9,727 nucleotides of DNA from Bacillota bacterium (GTDB lineage: Bacteria > Bacillota > UBA4882 > JAAYXC01), in the NCBI GenBank assembly GCA_012516115.1, contig JAAYXC010000358.1, positions 1-9,727 of the forward strand, read 5' to 3'. Position numbers and translations under genes: made by a program. Below the pieces are notes generated by a model that worked only from the letters and a program-made list of their open reading frames with translations, searched no databases and had not been told where the DNA came from. Shown here piece after piece: positions 1-7,788 of the stretch (positions are counted from its first letter, which is position 1; each line of letters starts with the position of its first letter).

Positions 1-3000
1 ATCTCCCCCGGGGTGGCGTGGTTCCTCAACCGGCCGCCCGGGCGACCCCGCGCCCGGGCGGCCCCGGTCCCGGCGGACCATGCCTTGCTCCGGCGCTGGG
101 CCCGGCGGACCTGGCGCTACTTCGATGACTTCGTGGGGGAAGAGACGAACTGGTTGCCACCGGATAACTACCAGACCGCCCTCCAGGTGGGTTTGGCCCA
201 CCGGACCTCACCGACGAACATCGGGATGTGGCTCTTGGCGGGGCTGGCCGCCTGCGACCTGGGGTATCTGAGTATCGACGAGTTCGTAGACCGGATGGAG
301 GAAACCTTCGCCGCCCTGGCCCGGCTCGAGCGTTACGAGGGCCACTTCTTGAACTGGTACGACACGGCCAACCTCGAGCCGCTCTGGCCGCGTTATGTCT
401 CGACGGTGGATAGCGGGAACCTCCTCGCTTGCCTCTGGACCCTAGCCCAGGGATGCCGGGAACTGGCCGCCCGGCCCCTCTTCACTCCGGCTTTCTTCGC
501 CGGCCTGGCCGATACCCTGGCGGTCATGGGCGAGACGGAACCTTCCTTGTCGTCTTCTCCCGAAGCAAGGGCCTTGGCCTCTTTCCTCGAGGAACGGGAG
601 AAAAAAGAAGACTTTACGCCCATCCGTTACGCCCAGGAGGTCCGCACGGCGGCCGAGCTCGTCCGCGGCCTGGTGGCACGATGTCCGGGCGAGGGCGAGA
701 TGGCATATTGGGCGAGGAAACTCCACGAGATGGTGGCAGAAGAGGAGATCCGCCTGGCCGCCTATTGTCCTTGGCTGGCCCGGGCATCGCGTTTGGAGGA
801 GATGCTCCCGGCCGATGAGAGCCGAGAGGAATTGCGCGAACTGGCCATGGCCTTCTTCGACCGTATACCGAGCTGCGCCGAATTGGCCGCGGACGACGGT
901 CCGGCCGTGGTGTTGGCCGCGGCCATCCGGGCCAACACCGGAGGGGGAGTGGCCGCCCTCGAGTTGGCGCGGGCCATCGCCGACTCCCATGAGGCGGCCC
1001 GGGAACTTTACGGCCGCCTGCACCGTCTGGCCGAGGAAGCGGAGCGGTTGACGGCGGGGATGAACATGCGCTTCCTCTACGACCGGGAACGGCGGCTCTT
1101 TACCACCGGTTACAACGTGAGCGAAGGAACCATGGATAACACCCATTACGACCTTTTGGCGAGCGAGGCCAGATTGGCCAGTTTCGTGGCGCTCTGTCGC
1201 GGCGATGTGCCGGTGGAACACTGGGGGGCCCTGGGCCGGCCTTACGGATTGGGGGAAGGTCGGCCGGTCCTCCTCTCGTGGAACGGTTCCCTCTTCGAGT
1301 ACCTTATGCCCCTTCTCCTCCAGCGGGCTTATGATCGCTCTCTGCTCAAATACGCGGCCGAGGCCGCGGTGGCGGTGCAGATGGCCTATGCCGCCCGCCG
1401 CGGGATCCCCTGGGGGATCTCCGAGGCGGCCTTCAGCGCCCTCGATGCCCGCCAGAATTACCAGTATCGCGGCTTCGGCGTGCCCGGATTGGGATTGAAG
1501 CGCGGGCTGGAAGAGGACCTGGTGGTGGCCCCTTATGCCTCGGCCCTGGCCTTGGCCGTGGCCCCGGCCGCGGCGGTGAAGAACCTAAAGCGCCTGGCCG
1601 GATTAGGGCTATACGGCCCGTACGGTTTCTACGAGGCCATCGACTATACCCGTGCCCGTTGCCCGGAAGGGGAGCGGGGGGTGGTAATCTATACTTACAT
1701 GGCCCACCATCAGGGAATGCTGCTTCTGGCTTTGACCAACGCCTTAAAAGATGGGGTCATGGCGGCGCGGTTCCACCGCGACCCACGGGTCCGGGCCGGC
1801 GAAAGCCTGCTTTTCGAGCGGATTCCGGGTGAACCTTCGATCATCCCGGCCACCACGAGCGAGGGGCCGCCGCGGCTTATGCCCTTACTCGGACCGGCCG
1901 TCTCCGAACACCTTTTCCTCCCCAATACGGCCGTTCCCAAGGCGCATCTTCTTTCCAACGGAAGCCTTACGGTCATGGTGACCAATGCCGGTGGTGGTTT
2001 CACCCGGTGGCGGGATTTCGATCTCACCCGCTGGCAGGCGGATACCACCCAGGACGCCTGGGGAAGCTTCCTCTATCTCCGCGATCCCGAGGAGAACGCG
2101 GTCTGGTCGGCGGGTTACCATCCTCTCGGCCATGCCGGCCGGCGGTACGGCGTCCGTTTCAGCCTCGACCGGGCCGAGTTCCGGCGAAGGGATATGGGGA
2201 TCGAGACCAGAATGGAGGTCGTGGTCTCGCCCGAGGACGACGCGGAGATTCGTCGGGTCACCCTGGTCAACCGTTCGGGCCGGCCGCGGCGGATCGAGCT
2301 CACGAGTTACCTGGAGCTTGCCCTGGCCCCGCACCGGGCGGACCTGGCCCACCCGGCTTTCCAGAAGCTCTTTGTGGTAACCGAGGCCTTACCGGACCTG
2401 GGGGTGCTTCTGGCCCGGCGGCGGCCGCGGGGGCCGGAAGAGCAGGAGATCTTCGCCGGCCATCTGCTCGTCTCTTCGGTACCCCTGGCCGGCCCGCCGG
2501 AGTACGAGACGGATCGGGCCCGTTTCATCGGCCGGGGGCGGCGTCTCCGCGACCCGGTGGCCATGGAAGGTTCTCTTAGCGGCACCACCGGTTATGTCCT
2601 CGATCCGATTTTCAGCCTCCGCGGCACGGTGGTCATCGAACCGGGGCGGCGGGTCCAGGTGGCCTTCGTTACCGTGGCCGCGCCGGACCGCGCGGGTGTA
2701 TTAAGACTTCTTGAGAAATACCGCGAGCTGGCGGCGATTAACGCGGCCGTGGAAATGGCCTGGAGCAATGCCCAACTAGATATAAGGCATCTCCGGGTCG
2801 ATCCGGAAGAAGTCCATTCTTTTCAAGAATTAGGAAGTCATATCCTTTACCCGAACCCGCGCCTGCGCCCGGCGGCGGAGCGGCTGCGCCTGAACACCCT
2901 GGGCCAAGCGCGCCTCTGGGCCCATGGGATTTCCGGGGATCTGCCCATCGTGTGTCTCATCGTGACCGAGACCAAGGAACTCCCGTTGGTCCAAGAGGTT

Positions 3001-5790
3001 CTTTTGGCCCATACCTATCTGCGATTGCGGGGATTGGCCGCCGATCTGGTGATTTTAAACGGTGAATCACCCGGCTACGAGCAGCCGCTGGCGGAGGAGT
3101 TGCGCCGGCTTATTCTGGCCCATTCCTTTTTGGTCGGCCAAGAGAAGCCCGGCGGGGTCTTCCTCCGGTCGCTGGCCCAGATGCCGGAGGAGGATCAGAA
3201 CCTCCTTTTGACCACCGCCAGGGTGGTCCTGGTCGGGGCCCGCGGGAACCTGGCCCAGCAGCTGGCCATCCCCCAGGAGACGCCCGAGCTCCCGGAGAGG
3301 CTTCTACCTTCCCGCCGGTCCACCGAAGAACCGACCCCACCTTTGCCCTTCATGGCCCTGGAGTTTTTCAACGGCTACGGGGGGTTCACCTCCGACGGGC
3401 GGGAGTACGTCGTTTATCTAGAAAAAGAAAAGAACCATCCCGCCCCATGGGTGAACGTCCTGGCCAACCCCCGCTTCGGCGCCATCGTCTCCGAGGGCGG
3501 GACCGGGCTTGTCTGGTATGGAAATAGCCAGATGAACCGGCTTACACCCTGGTCCAACGACCCGCTCCTAGATCCGCCTTCGGTGATCTTCTATCTCCGG
3601 GACGAGGAGACGGGCGAGACCTGGACCCCTACCGTGCGGCCGCTGCGGACCGCCGCGCCTTACCGCATCCAGCATGGCCAGGGCTATACGGTTTTCGTCC
3701 ATAACTACCGGGGCATTGAGGCCGAGCTTCTCGTCTTCGTGCCCACCGATCCGGCCGAACCTGTCCTCCTCCAGCGGTTAAGCCTGCGTAATAGAGGAGA
3801 AAGGCCGCGACGCCTCGGGGTCTTCGTTTATCTCGACTGGGTTTTGGGAACCTGGCGGGAAGAGACCCAGATGCACGTGGTGACCCGCTGGGACGCGGAA
3901 AGCGGAACGCTTTTGGCCCGTAATGCCTATCATGCAGAGTCGGGAGAGAAGATCGCCTTCGCTTCACTCGTCCCCATGGCCGTTTCCTATACCGCGGACC
4001 GTATGGAATTTATCGGCCGGAACCGTTCGCTTGCCCGGCCCGCGGCCCTTGAACGGGTCGGGCTGGCCAAACGGACGGGGGCGGGGCTCGATCCTTGCGC
4101 GGCCGAAATGGTTGGCGTGGAGCTGGAGCCGGGGGCCTCCACCGAGGTCTATTTCCTCCTCGGGGAGGCCGAAGAGCTCAACGAATATCGTCGTCTTGTC
4201 CACACCTACCGCGATCCCTACCGGATCGAGGAAGCCTTCATCCGTACCCGGACCTGGTGGGAGAAGGTGCTCACCGCCGTCCAGGTGGAGACCCCGGACC
4301 GGGCGGTGGATTACCTTCTTAACCGGTGGCTCCTCTATCAGACCCTTTCCTGCCGGCTCTGGGCGCGGTCTTCTTTCTATCAATCGGGCGGGGCCATCGG
4401 GTTCCGGGACCAACTCCAGGACGCGCTGGCCCTTCTCTACACCGAGCCGCGCCTGGCGCGGGAGCAGATCCTTCTTGCCGCCGGCCGGCAATTCTTGGAA
4501 GGAGACGTGCAGCACTGGTGGCACCCCGAGAGCGGGGCAGGCACCCGGACACGCTGTGCGGACGACCTCGTCTGGCTGGTCTATGCGGTGGCCGAATACA
4601 TCCGCCACACCGGGGAAGAGGAGATCCTGGATCTCCGCGCCCCCTTCCTCGAGGGCCGGTTGCTGGCCGAGGGGGAAAGCGAAGCCTATCTCGTCCCCAA
4701 CGTGGCCATGGAAGACGGCACCATCCTCGAGCACTGTCGCCGCGCCCTCCGCCGTGCCTTACGCCGTGGCCCTCACGGCCTTCCTTTGATCGGCACCGGC
4801 GACTGGAACGACGGGTTAAACCGGGTGGGGAAGGAGGGCCGCGGCGAGAGCGTCTGGCTGGGATGGTTCCTCGTTTACGTCCTGAATTCTTTCGCCGGGG
4901 TTTGCCAGGGTCGCGCGCCGGAGTTGGCCGAGGAATACCGGCAGGAAGCCGAAGAACTCGTCCGGGCCCTGGAGGAAACGGCCTGGGACGGTTCCTGGTA
5001 TCGCCGCGCCTTCTTCGATGACGGTACCCCCCTCGGTGCGGCGGAAAACACGGAGGCGCGGATCGATCTACTCCCGCAGGCCTGGGCGGCCATCGCCGGC
5101 CTGGGCGACCCGGCGCGGGCCCGGGGGGCGGTTTTGGCGGCCGAGCGGGAGCTCGTCTACGGGGATCCGCCGCTCGTGGCCCTCTTTCGACCGCCTTTTT
5201 CCGCCACTACCCTGGACCCGGGGTATATTAAGGCTTATCCGCCCGGGGTACGGGAGAACGGCGGCCAGTATACCCACGGCGCCCTCTGGCTGGCCATGGC
5301 TTTGGCCCGGTTGGACGAACCGGACCGCGCTTATCGGATTCTCCGGCTCCTTAACCCCATCGTGCGCGCAACGACGCCGGAGGAAGCGGAACGTTACCGG
5401 CCCGAACCTTATGTGGTGGCCTCCGACGTCTACACCGCGCCGGATCGCTTCGGTCAGGGTGGCTGGAGCTGGTATACCGGGTCTAGCGGATGGATGTACC
5501 GGATCTGGCTCGAAGAGATCCTGGGCTTCCGTCGGCGGGGAGACCGGCTTGAGATCACCCCGCGGCTCCCGTCGGCCTGGCCGGGATACCGGCTGCGTTA
5601 TCGATATGGTGAAACGTGGTACGAAGTAAAATTAGAAAAGCCCGAAGGGATCGCGGCGCGTGCCTTCACCGTAGAACTCGACGGCCGGCCGGTCCTCGAT
5701 GGACGGGTACCGCTTCTGGATGATGGAGGGATGCACCTGGTCGTCCTCAGGGCGGTGGAACCCTGGGGTCGGGAAACATCCGCTTGTTGA
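1..5790 (+). CDS. Cyclic beta-1,2-glucan synthase (NdvB/Cgs type), C-terminal part; 5' end outside the window
   Basis: This is a membrane enzyme that builds beta-1,2-glucan from UDP-glucose and cyclises it. The reading frame is open to base 1, and the first residues (ISPGVAWFLNRP) look like the end of the membrane region, so the gene starts upstream. Family members are about 2,800-2,900 residues; about 1,929 are visible. Seen in order: a glycoamylase-like middle domain (about nt 100-1800) with RTW and LPPDNYQ (106-174), RTSPTNIG (202-225), GHFLNWYDT (340-366), YVSTVDSGNL (394-423), LSWNGSLFEYLMP (1273-1311), WGISE (1411-1425) and YTYMAHHQGM (1690-1719); a first beta-supersandwich (about 1920-2750); a Pro-rich linker near 3300-3350; a second supersandwich opening with EFFNGYGGF (3361-3387); then a GH94 alpha/alpha barrel. 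GH94 motifs are GFRDQLQDA (4399-4425), RCADDLVWL with the Asp pair at 4561-4566, GTGDWNDG (4792-4815), NGGQYTHG (5257-5280) and WYTGSSGWMYR (5470-5502). From family knowledge, the middle domain cyclises and GH94 trims chains by phosphorolysis. The frame is unbroken, ending at TGA 5788-5790. The GT84 domain is expected upstream but unseen. Confidence 0.93.
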   Translation: MSPGVAWFLNRPPGRPRARAAPVPADHALLRRWARRTWRYFDDFVGEETNWLPPDNYQTALQVGLAHRTSPTNIGMWLLAGLAACDLGYLSIDEFVDRMEETFAALARLERYEGHFLNWYDTANLEPLWPRYVSTVDSGNLLACLWTLAQGCRELAARPLFTPAFFAGLADTLAVMGETEPSLSSSPEARALASFLEEREKKEDFTPIRYAQEVRTAAELVRGLVARCPGEGEMAYWARKLHEMVAEEEIRLAAYCPWLARASRLEEMLPADESREELRELAMAFFDRIPSCAELAADDGPAVVLAAAIRANTGGGVAALELARAIADSHEAARELYGRLHRLAEEAERLTAGMNMRFLYDRERRLFTTGYNVSEGTMDNTHYDLLASEARLASFVALCRGDVPVEHWGALGRPYGLGEGRPVLLSWNGSLFEYLMPLLLQRAYDRSLLKYAAEAAVAVQMAYAARRGIPWGISEAAFSALDARQNYQYRGFGVPGLGLKRGLEEDLVVAPYASALALAVAPAAAVKNLKRLAGLGLYGPYGFYEAIDYTRARCPEGERGVVIYTYMAHHQGMLLLALTNALKDGVMAARFHRDPRVRAGESLLFERIPGEPSIIPATTSEGPPRLMPLLGPAVSEHLFLPNTAVPKAHLLSNGSLTVMVTNAGGGFTRWRDFDLTRWQADTTQDAWGSFLYLRDPEENAVWSAGYHPLGHAGRRYGVRFSLDRAEFRRRDMGIETRMEVVVSPEDDAEIRRVTLVNRSGRPRRIELTSYLELALAPHRADLAHPAFQKLFVVTEALPDLGVLLARRRPRGPEEQEIFAGHLLVSSVPLAGPPEYETDRARFIGRGRRLRDPVAMEGSLSGTTGYVLDPIFSLRGTVVIEPGRRVQVAFVTVAAPDRAGVLRLLEKYRELAAINAAVEMAWSNAQLDIRHLRVDPEEVHSFQELGSHILYPNPRLRPAAERLRLNTLGQARLWAHGISGDLPIVCLIVTETKELPLVQEVLLAHTYLRLRGLAADLVILNGESPGYEQPLAEELRRLILAHSFLVGQEKPGGVFLRSLAQMPEEDQNLLLTTARVVLVGARGNLAQQLAIPQETPELPERLLPSRRSTEEPTPPLPFMALEFFNGYGGFTSDGREYVVYLEKEKNHPAPWVNVLANPRFGAIVSEGGTGLVWYGNSQMNRLTPWSNDPLLDPPSVIFYLRDEETGETWTPTVRPLRTAAPYRIQHGQGYTVFVHNYRGIEAELLVFVPTDPAEPVLLQRLSLRNRGERPRRLGVFVYLDWVLGTWREETQMHVVTRWDAESGTLLARNAYHAESGEKIAFASLVPMAVSYTADRMEFIGRNRSLARPAALERVGLAKRTGAGLDPCAAEMVGVELEPGASTEVYFLLGEAEELNEYRRLVHTYRDPYRIEEAFIRTRTWWEKVLTAVQVETPDRAVDYLLNRWLLYQTLSCRLWARSSFYQSGGAIGFRDQLQDALALLYTEPRLAREQILLAAGRQFLEGDVQHWWHPESGAGTRTRCADDLVWLVYAVAEYIRHTGEEEILDLRAPFLEGRLLAEGESEAYLVPNVAMEDGTILEHCRRALRRALRRGPHGLPLIGTGDWNDGLNRVGKEGRGESVWLGWFLVYVLNSFAGVCQGRAPELAEEYRQEAEELVRALEETAWDGSWYRRAFFDDGTPLGAAENTEARIDLLPQAWAAIAGLGDPARARGAVLAAERELVYGDPPLVALFRPPFSATTLDPGYIKAYPPGVRENGGQYTHGALWLAMALARLDEPDRAYRILRLLNPIVRATTPEEAERYRPEPYVVASDVYTAPDRFGQGGWSWYTGSSGWMYRIWLEEILGFRRRGDRLEITPRLPSAWPGYRLRYRYGETWYEVKLEKPEGIAARAFTVELDGRPVLDGRVPLLDDGGMHLVVLRAVEPWGRETSAC

Positions 5791-5816
5791 CGATCCTTGG
5801 GAGGCTGTGGTATACT
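5787..5816 (+). promoter_or_regulatory. Sigma-A type promoter of the rpsB cluster, overlapping the end of the glucan synthase gene
   Basis: The -35 box TTGACG (5787-5792) and the -10 box TATACT (5811-5816) each match the housekeeping consensus at 5 of 6 bases and are 18 bases apart. A TG at 5808-5809 makes an extended -10 (TGGTATACT). The predicted start of transcription is near 5823-5825, giving a leader of about 113 nt before rpsB. The -35 box shares bases with the TGA stop (5788-5790) of the upstream gene. It is the only strong promoter match I see in the window; activity is inferred from sequence alone. Confidence 0.8.
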
Positions 5817-5867
5817 TACTCCCGGTTGTTCTCCGGTTATTACGCACGCCGCCGATGCAAACGGGGT

Positions 5868-5885
5868 GCCGGCGCTCGCGCCGGT
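5868..5885 (+). promoter_or_regulatory. GC-rich hairpin in the rpsB leader RNA
   Basis: CCGGCG (5869-5874) pairs perfectly with CGCCGG (5879-5884) around a CTCG loop, and a G-U pair at 5868/5885 can extend the stem to 7 bp. No T run follows, so it is not a terminator. It lies about 50 nt before the rpsB start in the predicted leader. A weaker CCGG/CCGG pairing (5822-5825 with 5833-5836) is possible near the 5' end. In some bacteria S2 represses its own mRNA through a structured leader. Whether this hairpin does so is inference. Confidence 0.4.
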
Positions 5886-5937
5886 CCGCTCGCAGATGAG
5901 GACGGCGGAGGAAAAAACCAACGAGGGAGGAGGTGAG

Positions 5938-6720
5938 ATGGTGGCTGTTGTCTCGATGAAGCAACTCCTCGAGGCAGGGGTTCATTTCGGCCATCAGACG
6001 CGGCGCTGGAACCCCAAGATGGCGGCCTACATCTTCACCGAACGGAACGGTATCTACATCTTCGATCTCCAGAAGACCGTCCGCAAGGTGGAAGAAGCCT
6101 ATAACTTCGTGCGCGACCTCGCGGCCAACGGGGGAACACTTCTTTTTGTCGGCACCAAGAAACAGGCGCAGGAGGCGATCAAAGAAGAGGCCACCCGTTG
6201 CGGGATGTTCTACGTCACCGAACGCTGGCTCGGCGGTACCCTCACCAACTTCCGGACCATCCGCAGCCGGGTGGAGCGGCTTCGCAAGATCGAGGCCATG
6301 GAGAACGACGGTTCGTTGGAGGTCCTGCCGAAGAAAGAGGCCCTGGCGTTATGCAAGGAAAAGGCGCGTCTGGAGCGTTTTCTCGGGGGCATTCGGGAGA
6401 TGAACCGTCTCCCGTCGGCGCTCTTCATCGTCGACCCGCGTAAAGAACGCATCGCCGTGGCCGAGGCCCGGAAACTGAACATTCCCATCGTGGCCATCGT
6501 CGATACCAATTGCGATCCGGACGAGATCGACTATGTGATCCCGGGTAACGATGATGCCATCCGTGCGGTCAAGCTGCTGGCGAGCAAGATGGCCGACGCG
6601 GTTCTCGAGGGGCGTCAAGGTGTCCAGATGGCAGAACCGGCCACGGAGACGGCGGCGAACCTGGAGGAGATCGAAGCTTATTCCACCGAACTCGATGAAT
6701 CCCTGGTCGTCGAAGAATAG
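5938..6720 (+). CDS. rpsB: Small ribosomal subunit protein S2
   Basis: S2 is a 30S subunit protein that assembles late, near S1 and the anti-Shine-Dalgarno region, and is needed for translation initiation. The 260-residue product has the standard family length and motifs: MKQLLEAGVHFGHQTRRWNP at the N-terminus, FVGTKKQAQEA, RWLGGTLTNFRTI, PSALFIVDPRKE and IPIVAIVDTNCDPD, followed by an acidic tail common in Firmicute S2. The ATG at 5938 follows AGGAGGTGAG (5928-5937) with only 4 bases after the GGAGG core. A GTG one codon later (5941) would have 7-base spacing and give MAVVSMKQ, which resembles the usual family N-terminus, so the start is uncertain by one residue. An in-frame extension back to 5797 overlaps the promoter and is not used. 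It is the first gene of the cluster, preceded by its own promoter, and an intrinsic terminator follows 9 bases after the stop. Confidence 0.97.
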   Translation: MVAVVSMKQLLEAGVHFGHQTRRWNPKMAAYIFTERNGIYIFDLQKTVRKVEEAYNFVRDLAANGGTLLFVGTKKQAQEAIKEEATRCGMFYVTERWLGGTLTNFRTIRSRVERLRKIEAMENDGSLEVLPKKEALALCKEKARLERFLGGIREMNRLPSALFIVDPRKERIAVAEARKLNIPIVAIVDTNCDPDEIDYVIPGNDDAIRAVKLLASKMADAVLEGRQGVQMAEPATETAANLEEIEAYSTELDESLVVEE

Positions 6721-6729
6721 GACAGCCGG

Positions 6730-6758
6730 GTGACCACCGCGCTCGGTGGTCACTTTTT
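6730..6758 (+). terminator. Intrinsic terminator/attenuator between rpsB and tsf
   Basis: A perfect 10-bp stem pairs GTGACCACCG (6730-6739) with CGGTGGTCAC (6744-6753) around a CGCT loop, followed at once by TTTTT (6754-6758). It begins 9 bases after the rpsB stop and ends 37 bases before tsf. Too little room is left for a separate tsf promoter, so tsf probably depends on read-through. An attenuator at this junction is known in E. coli, where S2 is made in excess of EF-Ts transcripts. Confidence 0.88.
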
Positions 6759-6795
6759 CTGCCGCCCCATCAAGCATCCGGGACGGAAAGGGGAG

Positions 6796-7752
6796 ATGGA
6801 ATTGTCGATCACCGCCGAACAGGTTAGGGAGTTGCGTGAACGGACCGGCGCGGGGTTTATGGACTGCAAACGTGCTCTGGAAGAGGCCGGGGGTGACCAG
6901 GAGAAGGCCATCGCCATCCTGCGCGAGAAAGGTCTGGCCACCGCAGCCAAAAAGGCCGGCCGGCTGGCCAGCGAAGGCCTGGTGGCTTCCTTCGTGTTGC
7001 CCGACCGGACGGCCGGGGCCCTAGTGGAGGTAAACTGCGAGACGGACTTCGTGGCGAAAAACGAAGAATTCGTGGCCTTCGTCCGGACTCTGGCCGAGAA
7101 GGTGGCCAAAAGCGTGCAGTTGGGTACCACCACCGGTGCGGAAGGCGAAATCCTCCGGGATCTCGCCTTGCCCGACGGAACCACGGTCGCTGCGGCCTTG
7201 ACCGCCTTGATCGCCAAGATCGGGGAGAACATGACGGTGAGAAGGTTCGCCCGTTTCGCCGTGCCGGCGGGCGGGGGCCTGGTGGAGAGTTACATCCATA
7301 TGGGCGGCAAGATCGGGGTCCTGGTGGAACTCAGCTGTCGAAAAGCGGCTACTATGCAGGACCCGCGGTTCTTGACCCTGGCCCGGGACCTGGCCATGCA
7401 GGTGGCGGCCGCCAGACCGGAGTACGTCCGCCGCGAAGAAGTGCCGGCGGCCACCATCGAGAACGAGCGCGGCATCTACAGAGCTCAGGCCTTGAACGAG
7501 GGCAAGCCCGAACAGGTGGCCGAGAAGATCGTCGCCGGCCGGTTGGAGAAGTTCTTCAAAGACGTCTGCCTCCTCGAGCAGATCTTCATCAAGGATAACA
7601 CCAGGAACTGCGCCCAGGTCATCAAGTCCGTCGCCGACGAACTGGGCGAGGAGATCGCCGTGGTTCGCTTTGCCCGTTTTGAACGGGGGGAAGGGCTGGC
7701 CAAGAAGGAAGAAGACTTCCTTGCCGCCGTGCGGGCGCAGATCGAGGGCTAG
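6796..7752 (+). CDS. tsf: Translation elongation factor Ts
   Basis: EF-Ts is the cytoplasmic nucleotide exchange factor that releases GDP from EF-Tu. The 318-residue product is a full-length form, with both core subdomains. It has an N-terminal UBA-like helical domain (residues 1-45) with RTGAGFMDCKRAL, the EF-Tu contact motif CETDFVAKNEEF (nt 7036-7071, residues 81-92), a conserved YIHMGGKIGVLVEL segment in the C-terminal core, and a closing helical region ending QIEG. The ATG at 6796 directly follows AAAGGGGAG (6787-6795), which is very close. A TTG at 6802 would have better spacing and give MSITAEQV, also a normal family N-terminus, so the start is uncertain by two residues. The reading frame extends back to a GTG at 6730, but that codon lies in the terminator stem and is not credible. 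It is flanked on both sides by intrinsic terminators. Confidence 0.96.
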   Translation: MELSITAEQVRELRERTGAGFMDCKRALEEAGGDQEKAIAILREKGLATAAKKAGRLASEGLVASFVLPDRTAGALVEVNCETDFVAKNEEFVAFVRTLAEKVAKSVQLGTTTGAEGEILRDLALPDGTTVAAALTALIAKIGENMTVRRFARFAVPAGGGLVESYIHMGGKIGVLVELSCRKAATMQDPRFLTLARDLAMQVAAARPEYVRREEVPAATIENERGIYRAQALNEGKPEQVAEKIVAGRLEKFFKDVCLLEQIFIKDNTRNCAQVIKSVADELGEEIAVVRFARFERGEGLAKKEEDFLAAVRAQIEG

Positions 7753-7788
7753 AGAGACGCAGGTCTCTCTCTTTTTTTGCTTTTTTTT
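7751..7788 (+). terminator. Intrinsic terminator after tsf with a double T tract
   Basis: A perfect 8-bp stem pairs AGAGAGAC (7751-7758) with GTCTCTCT (7763-7770) around a GCAG loop. It is followed by C, seven Ts (7772-7778), GC, then eight more Ts (7781-7788). The stem starts on the last two bases of the tsf TAG stop codon, so a terminating ribosome would cover the 5' arm. It separates tsf from pyrH, 65 bases upstream of the pyrH start. Confidence 0.9.

Noticed and set aside
13..15. GTG at 13 as the true start of the glucan synthase gene
   Set aside because: The frame is open to base 1, the upstream codons continue a family-like membrane-end motif, no ribosome binding site is visible, and homologues have about 900 more N-terminal residues.
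442..1221. Long minus-strand open frame of 259 codons inside the glucan synthase gene
   Set aside because: It lies opposite a well-conserved coding region, has low-complexity shadow-like composition and matches no family I recognise. GC-rich DNA produces such frames.
3964..4734. Minus-strand open frame of 256 codons opposite the GH94 domain
   Set aside because: The plus strand carries unmistakable GH94 motifs here; the antisense frame is a codon-bias shadow.
5797..5937. N-terminal extension of rpsB back to 5797
   Set aside because: It would run through the -10 box and the leader, and S2 homologues begin at the MKQLLEAG region that follows the strong ribosome binding site.
6730..6795. N-terminal extension of tsf back to the GTG at 6730
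   Set aside because: The codon is part of the terminator stem, and EF-Ts homologues start at the equivalent of 6796 or 6802.
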